Positions 1 through 10,504 of a DNA stretch of 27,409 bases are shown here, piece after piece; the stretch's first letter is position 1, and each line of letters begins with the position of its first letter. Source of the DNA: Mnemiopsis leidyi. Lineage: Eukaryota; Ctenophora; Tentaculata; Lobata; Bolinopsidae. The translations under genes were made by a program, and so were the position numbers. Location: contig JH153351.1 of the NCBI GenBank assembly GCA_000226015.1, forward strand, positions 224,688 through 252,096, given 5' to 3'. The notes under the pieces were generated by a model, which saw only the letters and a program-made list of their open reading frames with translations, did not search any database and was not told the DNA's origin.

Positions 1-1500
1 AGTTGCAGAGTTTGGCCGCGATCATATTATAGGCATATCACATCACTTTCTATATTGACTACCTGACACCAAACACGCGAGTTTCACGATTTTTGCCGCG
101 ACATAGCCGCAATTTTCACGATTTTTGCCGCGACATTGCCGCGATTTTCATGATTTTGACCGCGACTAGGCCGCGATTTTTGGCCTTAAAAACCGCGACA
201 AATTTTTGGCCCCTAGGGGGGGGGGGGGTCACAAATTTTTGTACTTATGAGAAGTCAGGTACATCCGTCATCCAATCACTATGGAGCAGCACTATCACGC
301 GATATGTACGATTTGTGACCCCTACCAAAAATATCTTTCTCTATTGAATCTGAAATGAATGATTTCCTAACTCCGTTTTTTCCCAAATGATAACGTAGAG
401 AATGATCTTTTAATCAATTCATTTTTTAAACGATTTTTACAGATTTTTTCGAAACTGCAATTGTGAGTTTCTCTAAAATAATCTAATTTTTCATTCGTGG
501 TACGAAATTCGGGAAAAACCCAATATCTTCGTTCCCCCATTATTTCGATCCCCCAATTACCTAGTTATGATCCAAATAGATATGTCTTGTGTAGTGTATG
601 TAATAATCCCTAGAAATAAGATTCAAATAAATTTGTCTTGTGTAATGTTTGTACCGTCTTATGAACCTGCATGGATGCTCACAATACATATACCGTGTTC
701 TCATGTTGTTCACCAAAACCGACAACCGGTTCCTGCGATACTTTAGAAATAATATTTTCACTTGAACAAGTAACCTGATATTGACTTACCGTTATCTTGA
801 TTAAGGTGATCATGGAATATTCAGCTAGCTGGACCAAAAATTTTTAACAATCCTTTATCACGTCAGGTATTCATTTCACCAATCATCCCCCAGCCTGCAT
901 ACCACGTGGTCAACCCCACAGATAGCAGATATAGGGTTGTTTCTGTTCAACCTGTAAATTAGATTATGATACGTATTAGTCCCGAAAGTCAAATGTTGAG
1001 TCGTATTTCGTTAATGTTGTCTTTAATAATGTTTAGGTATAGATTTTGTTTTTCTCTGTTACTTTGTTTTTATCTGATATTTTGTTTTTCTCTGATTCAT
1101 AACCGTAGGGATAGATTAGGTAATTGTCCATTTCGTAGTTGCAATCTCACTTTGAATTATTTGCCGTAACCGACAGATAAGTCGATTCAAAGATTCACAA
1201 TCAGCAGTTTACAACTTCAAGACTTAAAGATACTCATACACTTTACCATCTGTAAGAAGATCCAACAAAACTTAATTATGGCCTAGATCTTCTTCTTAAG
1301 TTTATCTTTCTGTGAAACTGCGCGATACTCTCAATTTTTTCAATTAAGTCCTCTGATGTGAAGAGTATTCTTTATCACGCTACAGTTCTAGCGTTAGCTT
1401 AGAAATTTGTCAGTGATAGCACAGAAAACCAGATGTTTCAAGTTCTGTCGAATGCTACAACAACTGCAGCTTTTTTTTCTTTAGTTACCCAGGTTGCGTA
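1..1500. other. Non-coding region upstream of the GPCR
   Basis: I find no convincing coding exon here. At about 85-180 there are roughly three degenerate copies of a 35-bp unit built on 'ttttgccgcgacat.gccgc'. A run of G follows at about 216-228. The rest is AT-rich, and the short open frames have no recognisable composition or domains. The far 3' part probably holds the promoter and 5' untranslated exon of the GPCR, because a good 3' splice site lies at 1593. Confidence 0.6.
201..332. mobile_element. Short foldback element (MITE family A, copy 1)
   Basis: The left end reads 'aatttttgg', a G run, then 'gtcacaaat'. The right end, 'atttgtgacccctaccaaaa', is its reverse complement apart from the expanded G run and small gaps. 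The total is about 130 bp with arms of about 30 bp. The same arm consensus (TTTTTGG-AGGGGT-ACAAAT) occurs at 25496-25599 and, more diverged, at 21545-21649. It has no coding capacity, so it would be non-autonomous. A target-site duplication is not clear. Confidence 0.5.
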
Positions 1501-1579
1501 GCTTTACTGTTTGAGCTGCTTTAGGAGTGAAATTACCAGCCAAAGTTTTCAAACTTTTGAACTCAACCTTGAACCAAAA

Positions 1580-1593
1580 TTCTCACTTTTCAG
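1580..1593 (+). promoter_or_regulatory. 3' splice site upstream of GPCR start
   Basis: The sequence ctcacttttcag is a pyrimidine-rich acceptor ending at 1593, 19 bp before the ATG at 1613. It suggests that a 5' untranslated exon is spliced to a single coding exon. The donor exon was not identified. Confidence 0.45.
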
Positions 1594-1612
1594 TCAGCCA
1601 CAACAAGCACAG

Positions 1613-2677
1613 ATGGAACCTGAACCTTTAAGTGAAACATTATTTTACTTGAACGGAACTATTTGTTGTCTCTGTTTTGTTATCGGAACATTGGGAAACA
1701 TTGTCAGTTTTCTCTACTTCAACTCAAAGAAAAGAGATATCTCGAGTGTTACGTATATGTTGATAACGGCTAACGACATAGTGGTTAGCATTACAGTACT
1801 TCCTGTGGGAATTTCATTCTTGTCATTGGGCAAGCCCGGCATCATATTTGGAAGCGACATCGGATGTAAAGCTTGGGAAGGAGTGTGGAGAATAGCGTTT
1901 TTTTCTAGTGTATTTCTTGTTCTATGTCTCTGTGTAACAAGAACTATTTCTCTGCTGAGACCTTTTCAACAACAGAAAATAAGATATCTTTTGATTGCCT
2001 TGGTAACATATATTGTGATCAGTTCAGGTTGGTCAGCAGTTTTGCTCGATGAAGCAACAGCGGAGTTTGACATAAATAATTCTCGTTGTGATTTTGTTGT
2101 TATTGCAGATCCTCACGATGCAAAATTTTTATCTTTGTCTGTAAATGAGAGCATATTCTACACAGCGCCGGCAATTGTAGTTGCTATCAGCTGTGTAATA
2201 TCGGTGATAGTACTGACAAGAAAAAACAAGAATGTACGACAAAGAGAACTTCAACAGTCCAGAAACAGAGCAACAGTAACAATTCTACTGTTTGCTCTGC
2301 TCTATGGAGTCTGTTATTTGCCAATTCTCATTTACGAAGTTATCCAGACATATTGCTTAATCTCGTTAGATCGGAGAATGATTTACAAATTATATAGGCA
2401 CTTTTACACCAACCACCAGTGCATAAATGCCGCAACGACCCTTCTTGCAGCAGCAAACTCAGCAGTTAACCCAATCCTATACTACTGGAGGATGCCAGCT
2501 CTGAGGGAATATGTCATGACAGGAATCAGGAGAATGTCGGGACTTAACAGAGAAGTTAGGAAACCGGTTTCAAGCAACGTACAACAAGCTGAAACAAAAC
2601 CTTGTGATAGAGTTGTAGAGAATATCAATATTGCTGAGCCACTACCAGCCCCCAGAAATCTAGAAACTAGGATGTAA
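1613..2677 (+). CDS. Rhodopsin-like (class A) GPCR, orphan
   Basis: This is a 354-aa seven-transmembrane receptor of the plasma membrane, presumably G-protein coupled; the ligand is unknown. The start is the ATG at 1613; the open frame runs further upstream but only to a non-ATG codon, and a strong acceptor (ctcacttttcag) at 1593 implies a 5' untranslated exon. Residues from this ATG: sequon N14-G-T; TM1 about 16-36 with GN (G28 N29); TM2 about 48-70 with N54-D55; C85 before TM3, likely bonded to C159 in ECL2; TM3 ends in V-T-R-T-I, so R110 of the D/ERY motif is kept but flanked by Thr on both sides; TM4 about 125-146; TM5 about 182-203; TM6 with C-Y-L-P (C234-P237) in place of CWxP; TM7 with N-P-I-L-Y (286-290). 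The Ser/Thr-poor tail is about 60 residues. The coding region has no intron. An AATAAA lies at 2801. Class A membership is firm; the subfamily is not assigned. Confidence 0.9.
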   Translation: MEPEPLSETLFYLNGTICCLCFVIGTLGNIVSFLYFNSKKRDISSVTYMLITANDIVVSITVLPVGISFLSLGKPGIIFGSDIGCKAWEGVWRIAFFSSVFLVLCLCVTRTISLLRPFQQQKIRYLLIALVTYIVISSGWSAVLLDEATAEFDINNSRCDFVVIADPHDAKFLSLSVNESIFYTAPAIVVAISCVISVIVLTRKNKNVRQRELQQSRNRATVTILLFALLYGVCYLPILIYEVIQTYCLISLDRRMIYKLYRHFYTNHQCINAATTLLAAANSAVNPILYYWRMPALREYVMTGIRRMSGLNREVRKPVSSNVQQAETKPCDRVVENINIAEPLPAPRNLETRM

Positions 2678-3440
2678 CTGACATGAACAACTTTAACAAG
2701 GAGATGATAGTATTATACCGGAGAGGGATAAGACACTTCAGGAACAATTCTCATTTACTATACTTAAGAATTAAGATTGTAGCGCTGTTAGGATCGTGGA
2801 AATAAATTTCACTAACAGGTTTACAATAAGAAAATGTATTATTTTCAGAAGCAGCGGGGGTTGTTCTGATTAAGATATAATGAGATAATGCAATTTTTTT
2901 CGATGATCAGAATGGTTGTAGCTGAGGAGATGATTTTGAGGTCGAACTTTGATAAAACTTGATCGGACTGCTGGGTCAAACAAACCACTGAAATTCTGAT
3001 CTTTAAGTTTATTTTTAAATTTTATATATCTAATTCTATATGTAGATAATATCTGGACGTGGACAACAATGAATAAACGAAGATTTCACCTGGGAAGGAT
3101 AGAACACTTCAAAAACAATCATTTAATTTTTATGGGTGCTGTTAAAAAGGATTTAGTCTAAAAAAACTGTTTTTTGTTGGGCTTGCTCATCCAAAAAAGC
3201 AATTGTTACACCAAAATTGGCGAATTTTATTGTTTTTATTGTTTTTAATTTTCATTTTGAAATTGGGCATTGGTTTTTTTGGCTTTTTCCCGATAGCATC
3301 TAAACCACCTTGTCAAAAATAATATCTTCAAAAACAAAATTTTCAAAAACAAAAAAACCATTCTTTGCACCAAAACTGTTGGATCGACATCAGACATTGG
3401 CTTTTTCACCGCCGCGGACCAAGTCCGCCAGTTCTATTCC
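2678..3440. other. GPCR 3' UTR and non-coding spacer
   Basis: There is a polyadenylation hexamer AATAAA at 2801-2806. The segment at about 2723-2800 is partly repeated at about 3092-3155: 'gataagacacttcaggaacaa' resembles 'gatagaacacttcaaaaacaa', and both are followed by 'tcattta' and later 'gctgtta..aggat'. No coding exon is recognised. In particular, the expected upstream exon of the IgSF gene, which should supply the first half of Ig domain 1, is not visible here. Confidence 0.55.
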
Positions 3441-3685
3441 CTTGTAGTCAATGTTGTAACTTTGTTACAGGTGTAAGTCTAACATTTTAGTCAATGTTGT
3501 AACTTTGTCACAGGTGTAAGTCTAACATTTTAGTCAATGTTGTAACTTTGTTACAGGTGTAAGTCTAACATTTTAGTCAATGTTGTAACTTTGTTACAGG
3601 TGTAAGTCTAACGTTTTAATCAATGTTGTAACTTTGTTACAGGTGTAAGTATAAAATTTTAGTCAATGTTGTAACTTTGTTACAG
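3428..3685 (+). repeat. 43-bp tandem repeat made of duplicated 3' splice sites
   Basis: There are six units with an exact 43-bp period. Each contains 'aactttgttacag' (one has 'tcacag') with the AG ending at 3470, 3513, 3556, 3599, 3642 and 3685. The last AG is the acceptor of the first visible IgSF exon. In units 1-5 the acceptor is followed directly by 'gtgtaagt', which contains a perfect donor GTAAGT. In unit 6 the same place reads 'gtgtaacg' and continues as coding sequence. The repeat therefore includes the start of the exon as well as the end of the intron. Confidence 0.9.
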
Positions 3686-6600
3686 GTGTAACGCTCTAAA
3701 CGACAATGATTACGACGACACTGGCTCCTCATTCATTACAAAAGTGATCATGGTCAGAAAACCCGACTTTTCTATTGTTCCCAACGACCAGACTCACAAC
3801 CCAGGTATGTGTTGAGGATTTTATCTCCACTTAATGAATAGCTGACTTTATTCGGTAAATTGTGGTAGGTAAAGAACTTGTTGAAAATATATTCTCTCTG
3901 ATATTTTATAAACGACTTCTTCGATCTCACCATCTGCTTATTAATCATAAAATTATATAGATATTCGGAGCAGAACATGATAATGCAACTCAATCAAGCT
4001 GCTAAAACTGCTCTAACTTAAATATGGTTGCCTAGGTGATGACGTGGTGTTGAGGTGTGGTTTGCAGGGCCGAGGTTGGCATATTTGGCTGAAGAACGGA
4101 CAGACAGTTCTTGTTAGCTCCAATGTCAGGATGGAGAATGATTTCCTCGTAATAAGGTAAAGTTGTTGTAATGTTTAAATTATCAGACTTTCGGACTTAG
4201 AGAAATAATTTCGCTTTACATTTTGAATTTCCACGCTAGGCTGTTAACTTCATGAGTCTTATTTGACGGAATAATGATCAGATAACATGCATTAGTTTAG
4301 TTTGAACTTTGAATTAAACTGAAGGTCAGAAACATGAATATAGTGGTGAATAGTAACAGGGAATGGACTGTGATCAATTGAAATGCTTAGCGTTGTTTAA
4401 AATGCAATTTATGGAGTATATGTCTCGGTTAAGTCTGGATTTCATTGTTAACAAATTGTTTTAAAATTTGAACCTTTAAATTGCAATTCGTTTAAGTCAG
4501 AAAATAAATTCGCGATTTGGCAACGATTTGGCAACGATTTGCACAGTTATAGGCTTACTAATAGTTAGTATAAGAAGTTGTAAGGGGTTAGTTAGGGTTA
4601 GTTTAATTAGGTTATGTTAGGTTTATTAAGAGTTTGTTAGGGTTTGGTAGGATTAGATTGGATTAGTTAGGGTTAGTTAGGTTTAGTTAGGTTTGATTAG
4701 GCTTAGTTAGAAGAAGTCTGAATCAGGCAGCATTAGTTAGGGTTAGTAACTAGCTATATTTATTTATTTCAGGAATGTTGGAGCTGAGGATGTTGGCATG
4801 TATCAATGTGTGGCCGGCTACATGAATGACAGAGAAAGGTCAGAAAAGAAGACTTTTGTAAAACGTCCTAAACTGAATTTTAGAACGTCTTAATTTGAAT
4901 TTTATTGCACCACGTGAACTTAACAGCTAAAGTTCTTTTTAGTCTTCATCGTCTATCCATAACTGATGACAGATATGATACATCCCAGTTCCCATAATGG
5001 CTGATCACCCCACTTCCCCTACTCAGATTCGTGAACCAGGCGAGCGCATATCTCTCAGTCCGGTCCGCGCCCCAACTGACTGAGCCGAACACGAGGGAGA
5101 TGATACACGACGCCGGGCAGTCTGTCTGGTTGAGGTGTACTGCTATAGGGTACCCGTACCCTTATGTGTCTTGGTATAAGGATGGCACCCCGATAGAGTT
5201 TGATAGCAGGATTAGAATGGTGAGACAAATAGTTCTAAACTGTGTGGTCAAATTGGGAATCATTCTTTTTCTGAGAAACTTAGGAAATAGTTTGGGCGGA
5301 ATGTTGAATACTTCCGTTATTACCGTGCAGTTAAACAATAGATTAATCAACTGGTAAATGTTAAATTGAACAAGTTACAAGTCTATCAACAATCTTTTAG
5401 AATAAAACATTACAAGTTCCCAACTTTTTACAAAACTTCGTTTTCTACTCATTATTTTCACGATCTTCTTTACTAGGTTGACGTACAAAGTATCCGTATA
5501 GACAAAGCTAATGGTTTGGACTATGGAGATTACACGTGTGTTGCTAGGAACGCTCTCGGCAGTGTTAATCTTACTCGAACTCTAACCATCATCGAGAAGG
5601 CTAACGTGAGTTATATACTTATATATTATACGTCTTTATAGCAACGTTTTGATAGTAACGCTGTTATAGCATTGTTTTTATAGCTTCGTGGTTTGTTGAC
5701 ATTCCGTCATTTTGTTAACACTTCTTTGTAAAGTACCAGGAGCATGTAAATTGTAAACAGTACTCACTCAGACATCAAAATGTTACGATGACAGATGACA
5801 ACTCCAACCTCTCCTCAATTTATCAGCAAAATCAGTTCAAACTGAATATCTCAAGAATCCCGAATTTCCAAATCTTTAAAACTCACAAAAAACCCTTCAA
5901 TCTTAAACTTAAACTTAAAGATGACATTTTACTCCTCAGATTGTTAGCCTACAAGCGTCAGATGAGCGAGGATACTATCTCTCGGGAGATAGGATCTCTA
6001 TAACGTGTATTGCTGCCGGATCTAAAACCGACTTTTCTATTTCTTGGAGAAAAGACAATAGTGACGACCTCGGAAGTGAGTAAAAGCTAAAATTGTTTGG
6101 GGGAGTTTGATAAGTTTATTTATTTACTTATTTAGGTTTAGAGATAGGGTCAACAATACATAAGTTAGGTCTTAATTTAACGTCAATGAATGTTAATAAT
6201 CATTTCTGGTAATTCAATACTTTTGTAACAAGTTAAGTTTTTTCTGTATCTGAAAACATGCTTAGAGTTAATGTCCACCTCTCTATGCACCGTTAACAAT
6301 TACAGTCTCTGCGCACATGTACAGTTCTCTGATACAGGACGTTCTCTTTACATCACCCCACACAAACTTCTCAGAACTTCCCCTCTGAGAACTTCTCAGA
6401 ACTTCTCCTCTCACTCCCCAAGCTCCATACACGCCTCTATCGTCACGTTGAGAGTCTCCTCCAGCTGATTGTACTTGCTCTCCCTCAGACTTACTTCTCT
6501 CTCGATGTACTGAAGTTCGTTCTGTTGGGAACTTCTCAGTCGTTCCGACTTTTCTACTTCGTACTGAGAAATGTGTTTTATGACTTGGGGGTTTAGTTTA

Positions 6601-9600
6601 ACATGCATCAATCCTTTAGGTGGGTTCCGACTTCCGGTTAAATGTGAAGCTTAACATTAAGGCAAATTTTTGTTTTCATAGTCAGTACTTTAAACCAAAC
6701 TTTCAGAGTTGACTTTAAAAATAAACCAAATTAACAAATTCTCCCACCTCCAAGTCCGTGTTGGCTGTTTTCATACCAATATTCTCCTCGTAAGCCCTGT
6801 CTAGCTCGTTATCCAACAGTTTTATCTTAGCTTGAAGCATCTGTTTGTCTTTCTCCGTCTGTAATGAGTAGAACTACTTACTAGAATCACTTCTGTAACA
6901 AAAGTTTGGGAGAAATTATAAAAATATAAGATGCCTATAGAGTTCATTTAAGACAGATATATAATTACTAGCAGAGTTTAAGATTAAAGGTCCGTTTCTC
7001 CGTACCGTCAACAGTTTTTCTGTGGTAATTTTGAGTTCCAAATTCAGGTCGTCAACTCTTTTCCTTGCTCTGTCACGCTCCTTCATCAAGATTATCATCA
7101 AGTTCTTCACCCTTTCCATGCTGCAGATGTTAAAACAAAACCGTGAAACGATCCCGGAGTCTAGTTTACAGTTGTTAAACTTAAAAAAACCCTATACATT
7201 TCAACGATTAAAACTATATAAAAATGAAATAAAAAGTAATTTTCGACAGTCGAATCAATTGTATTGGTAGAAACTTCAGCTAGAACATATAATGTACACA
7301 AAAAGTAGGAGCGTTTTGTATTGTCAAACATGGTTTAGTAATTCGATTACAGGGCCGTGTTAGATGTTATGTTTTTTACAAAACGTGTTGATAATTGATA
7401 CAAATAGCTCAAATATGCCAAAAGTTTTTATAAAATACGTGATGCACGTACGATATAAAAACTTTTACCTTGCTAAATTTCAACACTATTTTATACGGAC
7501 AGACGAAGTTAAAATGAATTAGTCCTCTAGTATCAGTCTACAAACCTTAAACAAACGAAATTTCCTACAAACTCTTCGCAGCCAATCAAGCCTCAGTTTA
7601 ACCACTTTTGGAGAGGGTGTTAAATTCAAATACAAAATAATAAACTAAAACTAGAAGCTGACAACCCCAACAATATACCACTACATATAACGGAAAACGC
7701 CTGGCAACTAGGCAGACACAAGATCTTCAGAGCTCAAGCACTTTATTCTTACTCCAGGTTCGAAGCCGTACAAGTACACAAGTACAAAACTACCAGTCAC
7801 AACAAACCAGCCCCAACACAGCACAACAACACAGCACGAAAACTTCTAGTACTACAAATAAATACTATAAATATCCTCCAAGGTAACACAAACATTCCCA
7901 GACGGGGTAGGAATGCGGGAGGAGAATGAGGTGGATCTGCATGACTACCAGATAACGAAGTCAGTTCTGGAGATACCCGTGTCTAACAGCTTACATGAGG
8001 GGAGCTACAGGTAACCACTAGCAGCTATAGTTATATAGCAGCTAGCTATATGTTAGAGTGTGTAGTGTTGTTGTTGTTGCGTTCAAATCTGACGACAATA
8101 TAGTTATACAGTTATTCTGTTGTTAGCACTTTTAACACTTGTTTAAAAGGGTAGACCATGTAGGAGGAATGTATAGCGGTAGTGTCGTGTAGTTTTTTCT
8201 TTCTCATTGAAGTTGAAGAGTATGAACTATGATGTTTCCTATAACGAAGTTACCGATTACAAAGCGATGATTGATTTTTGTACCCTTATTTTAAGTTAAG
8301 GTTTTGTTGTAAAAAACTTTTCTTCTTTTTGTCAAACTCCGACAATACGCAACTCACTTGTAGGTGTATGTCCCGGAACTATCTAGGTCAATCTGACCTC
8401 AGTATTCCAATCAAAGTCTACCCCAAAGCGATCTCGCCGCGTCTCGAATCAGGTAAATAGCTAAAACTCAAGCTTCCTTTAAATTGGTCGATTGTAAGAA
8501 ACAATTTGCACGAGGCCTCCCCGTAATCAGGGTTGCAACGTATTTTACTTTTTTTGAATTGCTCCGTTTTTTCTCAAAAAAGGTACTGATTTACAACGTG
8601 TATTGGCACTATATTTATGTCAACTACAAACAATTGTTTTATATTTACTACAAGCACTTGCTATATATAGACATATATGTCTACTAAAAGTTCTTGTTCT
8701 ATGTCTACTACAAGTACTTGTTCTACTATGTCTACTACAAGTACTTGTTCTATGTCTACTACAAGTACTTGTTCTATGTCTACTACAAGTTCTTGTTCTA
8801 TGTCTACTACAAGTTCTTGTTCTATGTCTACTACAAGTTCTTGTTCTATGTCTACTACAAGTTCTTGTTCTATGTCTACTACAAGTTCTTGTTCTATGTC
8901 TACTACAAGTACTTGGTCTATGTCTACTACAAGTACCGAGCCTACTACTTTACCCAGGGCCGATACACACAGTAATTAGCGATGAGAACAACATGCTTGT
9001 AACCTGCACTTTCTCCGGAGCCCCGCCCCCCTGGGTCACCTGGAAGAGGAACGGTCAGCTTATAGAGGTACGTGTTGTAGTTAATGGTGCACGTGCTGGA
9101 TTGAGTGTTGTTATTGGTGTTTTCAAATACATGATCTACTATCTGATGTACTATCTGATCTACTATCTGATCTACTATCCGATCTACTATATGATCTACT
9201 ACCTTATCTACTACCTTATCTACTATCTGATCTACTATCCGATCTATTATCTGATGTACTATCTGATCTAACTTTTGCTCCATCAGTCCGACAGGATCAG
9301 ACTGTTCTACTCCGAGGAAGGTTTAGTCTCAAACTTGCTGATCAGCGGTGCCGTGAGGGCGGACAGTGGAAACTACACTTGTCAGGGACAAAATTCTGCC
9401 GGGTAAGTTTATTAATAATGCTACTTCTGTTTAAGAATTTATTATTCATTCGTAGTTTTACTTCTATTTACCTTTCACTCGTAGTCCTACTTCAAGTTAC
9501 CTTTATCTCATCTTGTCACTTTTAGAGAAGTTTTTAGCGGGAAATGTCGATATGATAGAAAATTACTCTGCAGGTATACGGTGGAAGGAGAGTTATCTAT

Positions 9601-9706
9601 CAGTATTCACTTCTCGGACACAGGAGGAGTTAAGAACGGTACAAACTCAACTCGAGGATTAATCTTCACACTACCCGTTCTGTTTATCTGGTTACTCTTT
9701 GTGTAG
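3686..9706 (+). CDS. IgSF cell-surface protein, GPI-type, 3' eleven exons
   Basis: Exons: 3686-3804, 4036-4156, 4773-4838, 5027-5219, 5477-5605, 5940-6075, 7902-8010, 8364-8452, 8958-9067, 9287-9402, 9574-9706. Every junction keeps frame, giving about 439 aa. The first exon opens on the second cysteine of an Ig domain (C-N-A-L-N), so upstream exon(s) with the signal peptide and first half-domain are missing. Four further Ig domains follow, each with Cys, Trp and D-x-G-x-Y-x-C type signatures: V-V-L-R-C ... I-W-L-K ... D-V-G-M-Y-Q-C; V-W-L-R-C ... V-S-W-Y-K ... D-Y-G-D-Y-T-C; I-S-I-T-C ... I-S-W-R-K ... H-E-G-S-Y-R-C; V-T-C ... V-T-W-K-R ... D-S-G-N-Y-T-C. The C-terminus has two sequons (NGT, NST), then a hydrophobic run ending L-L-F-V at the stop with no cytoplasmic tail, as in GPI-anchored IgSF proteins. 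Introns recur between the codon for the residue before the second Cys and that Cys. The role is probably adhesion or recognition. Partners are unknown, and the family name (contactin-, IgLON- or lachesin-like) is not settled. The donor after 4838 (gtcaga) is weak. Confidence 0.88.
4157..4772 (+). repeat. Intron with telomere-like degenerate repeat
   Basis: This is an IgSF intron. From about 4577 to 4746 it is a degenerate run of 'gttagg', 'gtttagttagg' and 'ggttagttagg' words, similar to but not a clean (TTAGGG)n array. It ends about 25 bp before the acceptor 'tatttatttcag'. No coding signal is seen in the intron. Confidence 0.7.
6076..7901 (+). other. Large IgSF intron hosting an antisense gene
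   Basis: Donor gtgagt after 6075 and acceptor 'acaaacattcccag' before 7902 bound a 1.83-kb intron between the two halves of the fourth Ig domain. The only coding signal inside is the minus-strand coiled-coil gene at 6411-7119. The stretch 7130-7890 is AT-rich, and I see no further exon on either strand. Confidence 0.75.
6411..7119 (-). CDS. Nested coiled-coil protein on the opposite strand
   Basis: Three exons read on the minus strand: 7119-7006 (38 codons), 6858-6748 (37 codons) and 6563-6411 (50 codons plus TGA). All junctions are in phase 0, giving 125 aa from the ATG at 7119. The splice sites are donor gtacgg, acceptor 'ctactcattacag', donor gtggga (weak) and acceptor 'acacatttctcag'. 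The product is almost entirely charged heptad-like sequence (for example M-K-E-R-D-R-A-R-K-R-V-D-D-L, then L-L-D-N-E-L-D-R-A-Y-E-E-N), typical of a coiled coil. No known domain is recognised. An AG (ctgcag) lies just before the ATG, so the protein may begin further upstream on an exon I did not find. The final codons contain a GTGAGA that could be a donor to another exon. It lies wholly inside an intron of the IgSF gene. Confidence 0.6.
8616..8950 (+). repeat. 24-bp minisatellite before an IgSF acceptor
   Basis: About eleven clear copies of 'tctactacaagttcttgttc' plus 'tatg' run from about 8678 to 8940, with decayed copies from 8616. Copies vary mainly at one position (agttct / agtact). The period is a multiple of three, so all three forward frames stay open and give spurious repeat peptides. 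The array ends within about 15 bp of the acceptor (tttacccag) for the exon at 8958, so it occupies the polypyrimidine/branch region. Confidence 0.9.
9125..9272 (+). repeat. 12-bp minisatellite in an IgSF intron
   Basis: About twelve copies of 'tgatctactatc' with variants (ccgatctactat, cttatctactac) fill most of the intron between exons 8958-9067 and 9287-9402. The array ends about 15 bp before the acceptor 'gctccatcag'. Open frames on both strands here are products of the repeat. Confidence 0.88.
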
Positions 9707-10500
9707 CAGTTAGTCAACCCCTTTCTGGGACTCATTTGTCTGTTTATCAAGAATTGATGCTGAATGTGGAGATTGGAGAACAAAGAAAAACAAGCTAGTA
9801 CGTCAAGTCTGACTCATTAAGCCACGATGTTCGGTGAATTCAAAAGACAAGTCAGTTCAGATAGAGATAAAAACTGGGCTGATTCAGCAGGAAATAAGGG
9901 CTCTCTTGACTCTTGTGGGTTAAGTGCTTCCTTCGAGAGAATGATGGGAGGATTACAAAAGAAACAGCAGGACATTCAATTACTGTGATTATTCGGTGGC
10001 ACTTATGCTCAACATGAAGAACTAACTTTAACCTGCCTGGCATCAAAGACCAGAATGAATAACCGGTTACTATTCGATATCAAATTTGGAAGAACTTACA
10101 CTTGGAATTATATCAAACAAAACAATATCAAATATTTGAATATCCAGACCCAGGAACCATATGCGTGAAATCGATACTGTAACTGCAAACTATCGTTAAA
10201 TTCAATGCAAATGCTTCTCAATTTCGCAAATTATCCAAAAAAATGTGGATGGCATTGGTATTCCAACACTATTGAACAACTATTCACCGTCTCAATATTA
10301 TTATTATGCATAATAATCCTCATCACCCATACTTGTTATTGATATTGTATTCGGAGGCGAAACAGCGGATTATTTATTTTGTATTTTTTAAGATATTTAT
10401 TTTATTTGTTGATTCTTTCTTTTCAAGTTGGTTTCTCTTTCATTTCATTCTTTTCAGATTCTAAAGTAAAGATTGTTTCATTTTTATCTGCACATCTATT
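9707..10500. other. IgSF 3' UTR and AT-rich spacer
   Basis: This follows the TAG at 9704-9706. I see no convincing coding region or canonical AATAAA close to the stop. The stretch 10370-10500 is T-rich low-complexity sequence. The transcript end is not determined. Confidence 0.5.
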
Positions 10501-10504
10501 TGCT

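Noticed and set aside
93..347. 84-codon open frame near the window start
   Set aside because: It crosses a short tandem repeat, a G homopolymer and a foldback element, with no protein-like pattern.
3428..3685. CRISPR-like regularly spaced repeat
   Set aside because: Units are contiguous with no unique spacers, in an animal intron. It is a minisatellite containing splice sites.
4577..4746. Interstitial telomere array
   Set aside because: The words resemble TTAGGG but are irregular (gttagg, gtttagttagg) and lie inside an intron, so true telomeric origin is unproven.
5788..6003. 71-codon plus-strand frame overlapping the IgSF exon at 5940
   Set aside because: The Ig-consistent frame with matching splice phases is different. 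This one is a shadow plus intron sequence.
8945..9283. Minus-strand open frame with (D-Q-I-V)n type repeats, and plus-strand open frames over 8603-9271
   Set aside because: They are translations of the 24-bp and 12-bp minisatellites and overlap firmly supported Ig exons in another frame.
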